DNA of 64,000 bases from CAVTWY01 sp963738575 (GCA_963738575.1 CAVTWY010000004.1:930001-994000), one strand, 5' to 3'. Shown: positions 10,150-19,856, counted from the stretch's first letter. Numbers and translations are program-made. Notes: a model not told the origin generated them from the sequence alone.

Positions 10150-11070
10150 ATGACTTCAAGCACTGACTCCCTGCCGGACTACCTCTGTTACCTCGAGGGG
10201 CGCTACCAGCGCTTGCGCGACGCGCGGGTGTCGGTGATGGATCGGGGCTTTGTGTTTGGCGACGGCGTCTACGAGGTGGTCCCTGTCTACGGCCGCAAGT
10301 TTTTTCGCTTCGAGTCGCACATGCAAAGGCTCGCTCGCAACCTGGCCAAAGTGCACATCACACCACCAACGCTCAACCGCGACGGTTGGCTTGAACTGAT
10401 GCGGCCCTTGGTGACGGCCATGGCCGAAAACAACGGCGCCGAAGACCAATTGTTGTACTTGCAGTTTTCGCGCGGGGTGGCGATGCGCGACCATGTGATG
10501 CCCAAAGGCATTGAGCCCACGCTCTTCATGATGACAACACCCATGAAGCCCGCAACCCCCGAGCAGCGCCACGCGGGCGTCACCTGCATCACAGCGCGAG
10601 ACTTCCGCTGGGAGCGAGGTGACATCAAGAGCATTTCGCTGCTGGGCAATGTGATGGCCCGGCAGTTGTCGGCCGACCATGGCGCGGTCGAGACCATCAT
10701 GCTGCGTGACGGCCCTCAGGGCGGCCCTTGGTTGACCGAAGCGTCAGCCAGCAATGTGTGGGTGGCACACGAAGGGGCGCTGCTGGGCCCACCTAAAAGT
10801 GACCACATGCTCGAAGGCATTCGGGTTGACTTGCTGCGCGAGCTTTGCGAGGAGTGCGGCGTTGCCTACAACTTGCGGCCCATCAGCGAAGCCGACCTGC
10901 GTGCAGCCGACGAGGTGATGCTCAGCTCGGCGACCAAAGAGATTTTGGCTGTCACGCGGCTGGATGGTGAACTGGTAGGGCACGGCGCTTTGCGTGGCAA
11001 GCCTGGGCCTGTGTATGCCAAACTTCACGAGGCTTACCAGCGCGCCAAAGCCACGCAGTCGATGGCTTGA
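10150..11070 (+). CDS. dat: D-amino acid aminotransferase (D-alanine aminotransferase family)
   Basis: A 306-residue PLP-dependent fold-type IV aminotransferase, related to IlvE and PabC. The family start DRGFVFGDGVYEVV lies near residues 31-44. The likely Schiff-base lysine is Lys160 in GDIKSISLLGNVMARQ. The context next to dacC, and resemblance to D-AAT rather than to branched-chain enzymes, favour D-alanine/2-oxoglutarate exchange giving D-glutamate, but specificity is not provable here. The ATG at 10150 has AAGG nine bases upstream; an ATG at 10144 lies too close to it. Confidence 0.82.
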   Translation: MTSSTDSLPDYLCYLEGRYQRLRDARVSVMDRGFVFGDGVYEVVPVYGRKFFRFESHMQRLARNLAKVHITPPTLNRDGWLELMRPLVTAMAENNGAEDQLLYLQFSRGVAMRDHVMPKGIEPTLFMMTTPMKPATPEQRHAGVTCITARDFRWERGDIKSISLLGNVMARQLSADHGAVETIMLRDGPQGGPWLTEASASNVWVAHEGALLGPPKSDHMLEGIRVDLLRELCEECGVAYNLRPISEADLRAADEVMLSSATKEILAVTRLDGELVGHGALRGKPGPVYAKLHEAYQRAKATQSMA

Positions 11071-11087
11071 CCGGGGCCAAGACCACC

Positions 11088-11369
11088 ATGACACCGGCTG
11101 GCTCAGGCGACGCGCCGTCGCTGATCGTTTACCCGTCGCAGTTTCCCATCAAGGTGATGGGCCCCAATGTTGACGGGTTTGGCGAAGCAGTCGCCGTCGT
11201 GGCGCGTGCATTCGACCCCAACTTTGACCCCCAAACGATGGAGCGCCGCACCAGCGCCGCCGGCAACTACCTGGGGTTGACGATCACCGTCACTGCCACC
11301 AGCCGCGAACAACTCGACGAGCTGTACCGAACACTTTCCACCCACCCGATGGTCAAAGTGGTGCTTTGA
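11088..11369 (+). CDS. ybeD: YbeD/DUF493 family protein
   Basis: A 93-residue small alpha/beta protein of the DUF493 family. Conserved features are LIVYPSQFPIKVMG near the start and the C-terminal segment LYRTLSTHPMVKVVL. Its fold resembles regulatory ACT-like domains, and it sits beside lipB in many proteobacteria, so a regulatory role in lipoate metabolism is often suggested. The ATG at 11088 lies 17 bases after the aminotransferase stop. A TTG overlapping that stop (11067) would add 7 residues. Confidence 0.85.
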   Translation: MTPAGSGDAPSLIVYPSQFPIKVMGPNVDGFGEAVAVVARAFDPNFDPQTMERRTSAAGNYLGLTITVTATSREQLDELYRTLSTHPMVKVVL

Positions 11370-11378
11370 AGTGGTACC

Positions 11379-12155
11379 TTAAAGTGGTGTCTTTGTCGGC
11401 GCTGGCGCGGCTTTTTGCTGTTGCTGGTCGATGGCTTTGACCTGTGCAGCAGCCGCCAAGTCGCCGTTGGCCGCCGCAGCGGCAAACCAATACCGTGCAA
11501 GGTGAAAGTCGGGCGCCAAGCCGTCTCCGGTTTGCGCCATGGAGGCCACCATGTACTGTGCGCCCACGTCGCCTTGGCGCGCGGCCAACAAGTACCAGTC
11601 GAGCGCCGCAGTGGCGTTGCGCGCGGTGCCACGTCCAAGGTAGTGCGCCGTGCCCATGGCCACTTGGGCATCGGCACTGCCTGCCAACGCGGCGCGTTCG
11701 TACCAAGTCAGTGCGCCAGAGAAATCACGCGGCCCTGCAAGGCCTTGATCCAGCATTTGAGCAAGTTCATACTGCGCCGTCACAAAACCACCCTCGGCAG
11801 CGCGCAGCATGTAGAGACGGGCCAGGCGGTCACGTTTGGCGTCGCCCAGCGCAGCGCCATTGCCACGGCTCTGGCGCTTCAGGTGCATCACCGCCAAGTT
11901 GTGATCGGCCGCAGCAACCCCGGCTTGCGACAAGGTTTCAAATTGCCGCTGCGCCGTTGACCAGCGGCCGCGCTCGTGATTGGCGACGGCTGATTTGAGA
12001 GCCTCCGACACGCGCACGGCCTTGGCTTGGTCGCTGCTGGAAGGCGAGGACTGCACTGCAGGGCGTGCAGGCTGCGCCATCAACGGCCCATGCAGGCAGG
12101 CTGCCAGCGCCCATGCGGCGCAGCGCGTTGTGGTATCAAAAAACGTGTTCATCAT
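11379..12155 (-). CDS. Exported Sel1-repeat (TPR-like) protein
   Basis: A 258-residue secreted or periplasmic protein. An N-terminal signal peptide ends near PLMAQPARP. The middle and C-terminal parts contain at least four Sel1-like repeats, each about 36 residues, for example AQYELAQMLDQGLAGP, AQVAMGTAHYLGRGTA and AQYMVASMAQTGDGLA. Such repeats bind proteins or peptidoglycan-related partners; the partner is unknown. It is on the minus strand between ybeD and lipB, which are usually adjacent, so it looks inserted into the lipoate cluster. Confidence 0.75.
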   Translation of the reverse strand: MMNTFFDTTTRCAAWALAACLHGPLMAQPARPAVQSSPSSSDQAKAVRVSEALKSAVANHERGRWSTAQRQFETLSQAGVAAADHNLAVMHLKRQSRGNGAALGDAKRDRLARLYMLRAAEGGFVTAQYELAQMLDQGLAGPRDFSGALTWYERAALAGSADAQVAMGTAHYLGRGTARNATAALDWYLLAARQGDVGAQYMVASMAQTGDGLAPDFHLARYWFAAAAANGDLAAAAQVKAIDQQQQKAAPAPTKTPL

Positions 12156-12212
12156 AAGAAGATAACTTGCACTTCAAAGACCATGGCAAGGCAGCGCCTA
12201 AACTCATCCGTC

Positions 12213-12890
12213 ATGAAGGTCATTGTTCTGGGTCCTTGCGACTATGCAACCACGTACGAAGCGATGCGCGATTGGACGCAAGCCCGCACCGATACCACTT
12301 CCGATGAACTGTGGTTGTGTGAGCACCCCCCAGTGTTCACGCAAGGGGTGGCTGGCAAATCCGAGCACCTGTTGAATCCGCGCTCGGTGCCGGTGGTGCA
12401 AACCAATCGAGGGGGGCAAGTGACGTACCACGGGCCTGGCCAGGTGGTTGCATACCCTTTGGTTGATCTCAAGCGCTTGTCGCTGCACGTTAAAACCTAT
12501 GTTTACCAACTCGAAGTGGCGCTTTTGGCGGTGCTGGCCAGTTATGGCGTGACAGGGCATCGGGTTGTCGGGGCACCTGGCATTTACGTTCGATTGGCCG
12601 ACCCTTTTGGCCACGCTGCCTTGCAAGACCCGCCTGCCGACGCGAACCGCTGGCAGGGACTTGGGAAAGTCGCCGCACTGGGCATCAAAGTTACGCGTCA
12701 TTGCGCATACCACGGCGTGGCCCTGAATGTGGCGATGGATTTGTCACCCTTTAGCGACATCCATCCGTGTGGCTACCCCGGGCTGCAAACGGTTGATCTC
12801 GCTACACTGGGCGTTCGTGCATCGTGGGGCGAAGCTGCGGAGCGCTTGGCCCAGCGCCTTGAGGCGCAGTTGGTGCCGCCATCTGCGTGA
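12213..12890 (+). CDS. lipB: Octanoyl-[ACP]:protein N-octanoyltransferase
   Basis: A 225-residue cytoplasmic enzyme that moves octanoate from acyl carrier protein to lipoyl domains, the first step of de novo lipoate synthesis. Diagnostic features are RGGQVTYHGPGQ (residues 66-77), the catalytic Lys152 in GLGKVAALGIKV and Cys186 in DIHPCGYPG. The frame is open to 12027, but homology starts near the ATG at 12213; an ATG at 12183 is an alternative giving 10 more residues. lipA follows after 57 bases. Confidence 0.93.
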   Translation: MKVIVLGPCDYATTYEAMRDWTQARTDTTSDELWLCEHPPVFTQGVAGKSEHLLNPRSVPVVQTNRGGQVTYHGPGQVVAYPLVDLKRLSLHVKTYVYQLEVALLAVLASYGVTGHRVVGAPGIYVRLADPFGHAALQDPPADANRWQGLGKVAALGIKVTRHCAYHGVALNVAMDLSPFSDIHPCGYPGLQTVDLATLGVRASWGEAAERLAQRLEAQLVPPSA

Positions 12891-12947
12891 TGGCAAGTGG
12901 TTTTGCGCCCCCAACCCATCACTGCATCGCACCCGAACGACCACTCC

Positions 12948-13907
12948 ATGAGCGCACCCATCGACCCCGGATACGACCCCTCGCAAAAGCAAAAGGCGCA
13001 AGCCAAAACGTCGCGCATTCCGATCAAGATCGTGCCGCACGAAACCCTGCGCAAGCCCGATTGGATTCGGGTCAAGGCAGGTTCCCCCAGCACCCGCTTT
13101 TACGAGATCAAACAGATCCTGCGCGAGCACAAGCTGGTGACGGTTTGCGAGGAGGCCTCGTGCCCCAACATCGGTGAGTGTTTTGGCAACGGCACGGCCA
13201 CGTTCATGATCATGGGTGACAAATGCACTCGCCGTTGCCCCTTTTGCGACGTGGGTCATGGCCGGCCAGACCCGCTCGATGGGGACGAGCCCGAAAACCT
13301 GGCCAAAACCATCGCGGCACTCAAACTCAAGTACGTGGTGATCACGAGCGTGGACCGCGACGACTTGCGGGACGGTGGTGCCGCGCATTTTGTGAGCTGT
13401 ATTCAACGGGTGCGTGCCCTGTCGCCGAGCACGCAAATTGAAATCCTCACCCCTGACTTCAGGGGACGCAAGGACAGGGCGCTTGCCATCTTGAAGGCAG
13501 CCCCCCCTGACGTGATGAACCACAACCTTGAGACGGTGCCACGGTTGTACAAAGAAGCGCGGCCCGGGTCTGACTACCAGTTCTCGCTCGACCTCCTCAA
13601 ACAATTCAAAGACGAGGTGCCCGGCGTGCCCACCAAAAGCGGGCTGATGGTGGGTTTGGGCGAAACCGACGAAGAAATTCTCACCACCATGCGTGACATG
13701 CGCGCCCACGGAATCGACATGTTGACGATCGGTCAGTACCTTGCACCATCGGGCCACCACCTCAGCGTCAAGCGTTATGTCCACCCGGATACGTTCAAGA
13801 TGTTTGAGGCGCAGGCCCGCGAAATGGGCTTTTTGCACGCGGCAGTGGGCGCCATGGTGCGTTCAAGCTACCACGCTGACCAGCAAGCGTTGGCGGCAGG
13901 GGTGTGA
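12948..13907 (+). CDS. lipA: Lipoyl synthase (radical SAM)
   Basis: A 319-residue radical SAM enzyme that inserts two sulfurs into protein-bound octanoyl groups. The auxiliary cluster cysteines are Cys67, Cys72 and Cys78 (CEEASCPNIGEC). The radical SAM cluster cysteines are Cys93, Cys97 and Cys100 (CTRRCPFC). The ATG at 12948 starts MSAPIDPGYDPSQKQK; a longer frame from 12897 has no support. It is the last gene of the lipoate cluster on this strand. No clear terminator was seen after its stop. Confidence 0.96.
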   Translation: MSAPIDPGYDPSQKQKAQAKTSRIPIKIVPHETLRKPDWIRVKAGSPSTRFYEIKQILREHKLVTVCEEASCPNIGECFGNGTATFMIMGDKCTRRCPFCDVGHGRPDPLDGDEPENLAKTIAALKLKYVVITSVDRDDLRDGGAAHFVSCIQRVRALSPSTQIEILTPDFRGRKDRALAILKAAPPDVMNHNLETVPRLYKEARPGSDYQFSLDLLKQFKDEVPGVPTKSGLMVGLGETDEEILTTMRDMRAHGIDMLTIGQYLAPSGHHLSVKRYVHPDTFKMFEAQAREMGFLHAAVGAMVRSSYHADQQALAAGV

Positions 13908-14031
13908 CGCAGAGTCTTGTTACAAGCGTTGAATTCCTCACAAATCGCCCGGTTTTTGCAGCCCCACACCCACACAGGCGAATGCAAAAGCAGTCGCTAA
14001 CCGTTAGAGTGAAAAACGTGCCTTTCCGCAG

Positions 14032-15033
14032 TTGCCGAGGCCCCTTGACTCCTTCAGATTGCTTCTGCGGCCGCAGCTGCTTCATCACCACGTGCTATCC
14101 AACTTAACAGCGGGTTTTGTTTCCGATTGGCGAGAGTATTCGCCCAAAACAGCACTGGCGAGAGCCTTGCGTGCCAGCCGCGTGTTTGGCATGGGCTCCG
14201 TGCGGCGCCAACTGAAAAACAACCCTGCATACCTGCGACACGTGGACACAGTCGCCAAGACCGACGCTGCTTTTTTTCTGTCCCACCGCCATTTTTTGGC
14301 CAAAGGTCTGACGCCGACACAGCGCGCCCAAACTGCCCTGCATCACTACAACCACGAGATGTCGGCGTTCGATGTCGGCTACTTTGACAAGGTATACCAA
14401 GACGGGGGGTTGAAGCTTTGGCGGTGTGACGCTGAGGGCAACGAGTACGACATCCGTTTGATGCCTGGCAGTGATGTGCTCTACGAGGGTGGGGTCAGCT
14501 TGGTGCTTCACGTCAACGGCAACCGCGTTTGTGTTGTGTCTTACTCGGCCGTGCCTCAGTGCGTCTTCTTGCCGGCGCTGGCGTCCGCTTCGGCGCAGCC
14601 ACACGCCTCATGCAGTCAGACGACGCTGTTTGTCACCCGCAAGCAATTGGCCGCAACGCACGACTATCAAAAAGCCTTCAACATAGCGTTTGATCGCACC
14701 ACGCCGGCCCACCTGTGCTTTGGCGCCTTGACGGCGGTTGCCAGCGTGTTGCACCTGGACTCTGTCATCGGCATTTCTGCAACAGTTCACCCCTCGTGCA
14801 CACCCGACATCGCCCATCACTTTGAGGTTGCCTACACGCAGTTTTGGCAAGACCTATCAGGTCGACCTGACTCGCCCTATGGCTACGTGATTGACATGCC
14901 CATGAAGCTCTCGTCACTGGATGCCATGGACGCCAAAGCCCGCAAGCGGTCGACGGTTCGGCGCGCGCACATCGAAGACGTGCGTCAGCAAGCGATGGCG
15001 GTTTTGACGCCGCACGCAAGACACCTGCCTTAG
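14032..15033 (+). CDS. VirK/YbjX-like (DUF535) family protein
   Basis: A protein of up to 333 residues, recognised from its overall DUF535 pattern. An N-terminal helical part contains KNNPAYLRHV, then ALHHYNHEMSAFD, a beta-rich middle (YEGGVSLVLHVNGNRVCVVSYSA) and the C-terminal charged end KARKRSTVRRAHIEDVRQQ, which resembles the KKRAEYRRRY end of VirK/YbjX. The family is tied to surface stress and virulence in enterobacteria, and its biochemistry is unknown. The start is uncertain: TTG at 14032 or GTG at 14092 (313 residues). It opens the group leading to the NRPS gene. Confidence 0.6.
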   Translation: MPRPLDSFRLLLRPQLLHHHVLSNLTAGFVSDWREYSPKTALARALRASRVFGMGSVRRQLKNNPAYLRHVDTVAKTDAAFFLSHRHFLAKGLTPTQRAQTALHHYNHEMSAFDVGYFDKVYQDGGLKLWRCDAEGNEYDIRLMPGSDVLYEGGVSLVLHVNGNRVCVVSYSAVPQCVFLPALASASAQPHASCSQTTLFVTRKQLAATHDYQKAFNIAFDRTTPAHLCFGALTAVASVLHLDSVIGISATVHPSCTPDIAHHFEVAYTQFWQDLSGRPDSPYGYVIDMPMKLSSLDAMDAKARKRSTVRRAHIEDVRQQAMAVLTPHARHLP

Positions 15034-15076
15034 CGGTAAGGGTCCCTGCCTGGGGGGATGCTCTGGGGCAAGGCAC

Positions 15077-15697
15077 GTGCCATCATGGTGCATGCTTGTG
15101 TTTTTGGGGCCTTTTGCCGGCTGCTTTTCGATATTCAAGGCCGTGGCCCGTTTGCGTTGCCAGGCAAGTTTGTGGCTGCTGGCTGGCGGCTTGGCTGTGA
15201 TGCTGGGCGCTTGTTCGCCTGCCATGAATTGGCGCGACGTCCGACCCGATGACTCTGGGTTGGTAGGGCAAATGCCTTGCCGTCCCGCGTCCCATGCACG
15301 GGACATTGCGCTCGGCGGACAGACCCTTAAGCTCACCATGCACGCTTGCACCGCGCAAGGCCAAACGTTTGCCATCGCCTGGGGCGATGTGGCCAATGCC
15401 GCGCTTGTTGAAGGGGTGCTTTTGGCACTGAAACAAGCCACGCTTGCCAACACGGCCGCGTTTGACCAACCGGCTTCGATGCCACTCTCTGTCCGTGGTG
15501 CAACGGCACAACGTGCTGCTGGCCGCTGGGCCTGGCGCGGCATGCTTGGCAGCCGCGACCAAGGCGCCGAGTCAGTGGACACGCAGACCGCCCTGTTTGC
15601 TCGTGGCACACGGGTGGTGCAGGCCAGTGTGGTTGGGCGTGCCATCCAGCCGGCCGATGCCGACCTCTTCTTGGCCTCACTTCACTGGCCACCATGA
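15077..15697 (+). CDS. Putative lipoprotein of unknown function
   Basis: A frame of 206 residues from a GTG at 15077. The lipobox LGACSP near residues 43-48 follows a hydrophobic stretch (LWLLAGGLAVML), so the product is probably an exported lipoprotein. The true start may be later, such as the GTG at 15143, which would give a standard-length signal peptide. The mature part of about 160 residues has no motif I recognise. It ends 58 bases before the NRPS start, on the same strand, and is plausibly co-transcribed. Confidence 0.55.
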   Translation: MPSWCMLVFLGPFAGCFSIFKAVARLRCQASLWLLAGGLAVMLGACSPAMNWRDVRPDDSGLVGQMPCRPASHARDIALGGQTLKLTMHACTAQGQTFAIAWGDVANAALVEGVLLALKQATLANTAAFDQPASMPLSVRGATAQRAAGRWAWRGMLGSRDQGAESVDTQTALFARGTRVVQASVVGRAIQPADADLFLASLHWPP

Positions 15698-15755
15698 ACT
15701 CCGCAACATCCAAAACTGCACCGTGCGTGTTCGTGGGGACAGGGGGCCGCGTCTG

Positions 15756-18700
15756 ATGAAGACTTTGGCAACCGTCAACAGCGCGCCGACCATGCACGCT
15801 GTGCATGGCGACTCGTTTGCTTTGACGCCCATGCAATCGGCCATGCTGCTGGGAAGCCTGCGCCGAGGGCCAGCGTTTGAGCTTCAACAGTTGGTGGTGA
15901 AACTCGAGGCCGAAGTCGACATTGACCGATTGCTTGTCGCGTGGCGCGAGGTTGTGGCTCGGCACCCCATGCTTCGGGTGCGGATGGCCTGGCATGGCTC
16001 CGCGACGCCTTCGCAAGTGGTGGAACCTCAGGTCGATGTGGCGATGGCCAGCCTCGCAACTGACGATTTGGATGCGTACTTGGCCCAAGACCGTGCCCAG
16101 GGCATTGATTTGTCAACAGCGCCGGCCTTCAGGTTGGCTTTGTTGAACGCGCAAAGCACGCAACCGGTTTTGGTCTTTTCCCATCACCACGCCATGCTCG
16201 ATGGGCGCTCGGTGCGATTGCTGGTTGACGAGGTGTTTGGGCTGGTAGATCGCCGCGATGGCTCACCCTTGCCGCCGGCAGGCCACGCCTTCCGAGCGCA
16301 CTGCGAGGCCCTTGAGCGCACCGACCCTACGTCGGCACGCGACTACTTTTTGTCGTTGCTCGACGGTGTTGAACCGCTTCTGTTTCCGAGCGGCCAAGGC
16401 GACATCGCGTCCCCAGTGGCAACGCCTGGCCGTGCCATGGTGGCCGATCGCCTGCCCTTGCCCGAGCGCCAAGCCGCCTTCGCGCCAGCCACAGTGGCCA
16501 ACATGGTGCAGGTTGCTTGGGGCCTGACGTTGTCCCTTTACTGCCGCCGCAATGATGTGGTCTTCGGTGTCACACGGCATGGCCGCAGTTTGGTGGACGG
16601 GTCACGTGAGGCCTTGGGCTGTTTCATCAACACAGTGCCTGTGCGGTTGGCGATCCATCCGTCGCAGTCGGTGGGCGATTTGGTGCAAAAGGCCCAAACG
16701 CAAGGCATCGAAGTTCGTCCGCACGAGCACACTGCGCTCGGCACCTTGCACGCTTGGCTCGGCTTGGGTGGGGCATTGTTTGACACGGTGGTGGTGTTTG
16801 AGCGCTACGCCCTCGACGCTGACTTGAAGTCAGCGCATGGCGCCTTTCGCCACCGCACGGTCCAACTGGTGGAACAAAGTAGCTTCCCCGTCGTTGTCGC
16901 CGTCTATCAAGACGGGCCCGTGCTTCAGGTCTCGCTTGAGTTTGACGACGTACCTGGGTCACAGCCCTGGATGAAGGCGGTCTTGGCCCGCTTTCAGACC
17001 GTGTTGGCCCAAGTGCTTGAGGACCCGACCGTTGCGGTGCGCGACTTGTCGATGCTGCTACCGGGCGAGGTACAGGCATTGCGCTTGAACGCCGAGGGCC
17101 CGTTGGTGGGCGCACCCCTGCCACGCTCTTTCAGCGCGGCTTTTAACCCCGTCGCCACTGCAAGGGCAGAGGGGGTCGCGATGGTGACGGCACTTGGCCA
17201 GCCGGTCAGTTACACGCAAATCCATGCGTCTGCACGCCACTTGGTGCACCGTATGTCGGGGCTGATGAAGCCCGACGCACCCGCCGTGGCGGTGCTCAGT
17301 GCACGAACGGTCGAATGCGTGGCAGCGCAATTGGCTTGCTTCTTGGGCGGGTGGACCTTCGTGCCGCTGGACCCTGCATGGCCCTTGGCCCGCGTGGTGC
17401 AAGTGTTGGCGGCCGCAAAGCCCTCCATTGTTTTGACGCAGACCCCCGCGCTGGCCGCGGCGGTAGCGTCCGCGACAAGCGCTCACGGTGTTGCCACGAT
17501 GGCGCTGGGTGACTTGCTGACAGCGCCGACGGGGGACGCCACGGAGGCGCCACTGCCAGCCTTGGCGCGCGACCCCGCCTACCTGATCTTTACGTCGGGC
17601 AGCACCGGTACACCCAAAGGCGTGAGCATCGGCATGCAAGCATTGATGGCCCACGCAGCTTGCGCCATCAGCACCTACGCATTGACGTCAAGCGACCGCG
17701 TTTTGCAGTTTGCATCACCCGCCTTTGACGTTGCCCTGGAGGAATGCGTCCCCACCTTGCTGGCGGGAGGGGCGCTGATCGAACGCGGCGAAGATTGGGT
17801 CAACGACCCGGGTGTTTTTTTGCAGGCTTTGCAATCTCGTGGCGTCACCGTTCTCAACCTGCCATCGGCGTATTTTCACTTGCTGATGCAGCACTTGGAC
17901 GATCTGGGGCAAACGCTGCCCGATTGCATCAGGCTCGTGGTGATCGGCAGTGAAAAGCCCACAACGTGGAGCGTGCAACGGTTTTTGGCGAGTCATCCGC
18001 GCACGCGACTGCTCAATGCTTACGGGCCGACCGAAGCAACCATCACATCGATGGTCTGCGACCTTGCAGCGCTTCACACGCGAGGCGATGGGTGGGCCGA
18101 CATGCCCATCGGCAAGCCGTTTGGAGCGTGCCAAGCCTTTTTGTTGGACGCGCGCCAGCGCCTTTGCCCCCCAGGCGTCTTGGGCGAGGTCTGCATCAGC
18201 GGTCCTCAGGTGGCCCTGGGCTATGTGCACGGCACGCCAGCGGACGACGCGCACTTCATTCAGTCGCCGCTCGACGGCAGCCGCGCCTATTTGACGGGTG
18301 ATCTGGGGCGACAGCGCCCTGACGGTCAACTGGTGTTTGTGGGCCGCATTGATCAACAAGTCAAAGTGCGCGGTGTGCGGGTTGAGCCGGGTGAAGTCGA
18401 GGACGCGATTCGAAGGCTTGCGGGTGTCACAGAAGCTGTCGTGGTGATCCATCGCAGCGACCGAGGCGACGAACTGGTGGCCTTTGTCACGCTCAAGCCC
18501 AACGACTCACGCGATGCAACGGGTGACATCAAACGACAACTCGAGCACCAACTGCCAGCAGCTTTTGTGCCCCGCGAGATTCGGCAGCTTGAGGCCATGC
18601 CGATGCACAGCAACGGCAAAGTAGACCGAGTCGAACTTGCACGTCAAGCGCAGACTGTGGCCAGCGTTGGTCGAACCATGGTTGCCCCACAAACTGACCT

Positions 18701-19793
18701 CGAGATTTATCTTCACAACGTTTTTTGTCGGTTGCTTGACCGAGACGACGTGGGAAACGACGACAGCTTCTTTGATCTCGGTGGGCACTCGTTGCTTGCC
18801 ATTCAGTTGCTTGGCGCGATCAAGCAAGTGGCCAAGCAGGCGCTGCCCCTGGCCGCAGTGTTTGCGCAACCCACGGTTCGCGGTCTGGCAACGCTGGTGG
18901 ACAGCAACGTCGAATTGACACTGCCCACGGTGGTGCCCTTGAACGCAAAGGCTGTCAACCGTCAAAACCACGCGTCGCAGGGCGCGGCGCCTCGCCCAGC
19001 TGCCATTTATTTGGTTGATGGCGTGCAGCTCTATGCGGGCCTTGCGAGTGCCCTGCAGCCGCATTGCGCTGTTTATGGCATGTTCCTCAAGGCGGAAGAA
19101 GACGACTTGATGGAGACGCGCCTTCAGCTTGACATCGTTGTCTTGGCACGCGCTTACGTGGCCAACTTGCGAGCCTCTCAGCCCCACGGCCCCTACGTGC
19201 TAGGGGGCTTCTCCGCCGGGGGTCTGGTGGCCTGCGAAATGGCACGCCAGATCCGCGCCGAGGGCGACGTTGTCGAGGGCCTGATTTTGTTGGACACCAT
19301 CTTGCCTTGGTCGATTCGGTCAAAAGGCTTTGTTGACGGGTTCAGGGCTGTGGTGCGCCGCGGGATCGCGCGAATGCTTGGCATGCACCCGGTCGTTCTT
19401 TGGGTCAAGCTTCGGCGGTGGGTCAACCCACAGTATGGTTCAACCGACCATGACCGCGATGAGGTGCAGCTGCGCGGCTGGCGTGAGAAGGTGATGGGCG
19501 CGGCGGTCGACCACTATTCTCGCGACATGACACCACACCAAGGTTTGGTTTTTTTGGCGCGAACATCCAACCCTCTTTCGACGACCTCCACGCCCGTCGA
19601 AAGCGACCTGGGGTGGGCGGACTTGTTGGACCCAACCACGCCCGTGCTCACCGTCGACGGCGATCACCTAAACTTGCTCAGGCCGGCTGGCGAAGCCGCC
19701 ATAGCACAAGCATTGGCCACTCAGTGGTGGGGGCAATCGACAAATGGAAACCTTTGTGTCCCACTCTCTAGCCTGAAGCGGAGGCGGCAGTAA
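15756..19793 (+). CDS. Single-module nonribosomal peptide synthetase (C-A-T-TE)
   Basis: A 1345-residue NRPS with one complete module. The condensation domain (about 20-440) starts LTPMQSAMLLGSL and has an intact HHxxxDG motif at residues 144-150. The adenylation domain (about 470-970) has A3 at 609-622 (FTSGSTGTPKG), A5 NAYGPTEATIT, A7 YLTGDLGRQ and A10 with NGKVDR. The carrier domain has the phosphopantetheine Ser1012 in LGGHSLLAI. The type I thioesterase has Ser1153 in GGFSAGG and His1304 in GDHLNLL. All catalytic residues are present. The ATG at 15756 has AGGGGG eight bases upstream. A lone module beginning with C could join an acyl group from a partner to one amino acid. No MbtH or phosphopantetheinyl transferase gene is in view. 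Confidence 0.9.
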   Translation: MKTLATVNSAPTMHAVHGDSFALTPMQSAMLLGSLRRGPAFELQQLVVKLEAEVDIDRLLVAWREVVARHPMLRVRMAWHGSATPSQVVEPQVDVAMASLATDDLDAYLAQDRAQGIDLSTAPAFRLALLNAQSTQPVLVFSHHHAMLDGRSVRLLVDEVFGLVDRRDGSPLPPAGHAFRAHCEALERTDPTSARDYFLSLLDGVEPLLFPSGQGDIASPVATPGRAMVADRLPLPERQAAFAPATVANMVQVAWGLTLSLYCRRNDVVFGVTRHGRSLVDGSREALGCFINTVPVRLAIHPSQSVGDLVQKAQTQGIEVRPHEHTALGTLHAWLGLGGALFDTVVVFERYALDADLKSAHGAFRHRTVQLVEQSSFPVVVAVYQDGPVLQVSLEFDDVPGSQPWMKAVLARFQTVLAQVLEDPTVAVRDLSMLLPGEVQALRLNAEGPLVGAPLPRSFSAAFNPVATARAEGVAMVTALGQPVSYTQIHASARHLVHRMSGLMKPDAPAVAVLSARTVECVAAQLACFLGGWTFVPLDPAWPLARVVQVLAAAKPSIVLTQTPALAAAVASATSAHGVATMALGDLLTAPTGDATEAPLPALARDPAYLIFTSGSTGTPKGVSIGMQALMAHAACAISTYALTSSDRVLQFASPAFDVALEECVPTLLAGGALIERGEDWVNDPGVFLQALQSRGVTVLNLPSAYFHLLMQHLDDLGQTLPDCIRLVVIGSEKPTTWSVQRFLASHPRTRLLNAYGPTEATITSMVCDLAALHTRGDGWADMPIGKPFGACQAFLLDARQRLCPPGVLGEVCISGPQVALGYVHGTPADDAHFIQSPLDGSRAYLTGDLGRQRPDGQLVFVGRIDQQVKVRGVRVEPGEVEDAIRRLAGVTEAVVVIHRSDRGDELVAFVTLKPNDSRDATGDIKRQLEHQLPAAFVPREIRQLEAMPMHSNGKVDRVELARQAQTVASVGRTMVAPQTDLEIYLHNVFCRLLDRDDVGNDDSFFDLGGHSLLAIQLLGAIKQVAKQALPLAAVFAQPTVRGLATLVDSNVELTLPTVVPLNAKAVNRQNHASQGAAPRPAAIYLVDGVQLYAGLASALQPHCAVYGMFLKAEEDDLMETRLQLDIVVLARAYVANLRASQPHGPYVLGGFSAGGLVACEMARQIRAEGDVVEGLILLDTILPWSIRSKGFVDGFRAVVRRGIARMLGMHPVVLWVKLRRWVNPQYGSTDHDRDEVQLRGWREKVMGAAVDHYSRDMTPHQGLVFLARTSNPLSTTSTPVESDLGWADLLDPTTPVLTVDGDHLNLLRPAGEAAIAQALATQWWGQSTNGNLCVPLSSLKRRRQ

Positions 19794-19856
19794 ATGACAC
19801 ATTTCGTTCCCGTTTGGTGCACTCGTGGCACTGATTCATCACTAGAATTTGTGACG

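Noticed and set aside
12744..13838. Minus strand frame of 364 residues opposite lipA
   Set aside because: It is fully antisense to lipoyl synthase, with no motif or ribosome binding site of note.
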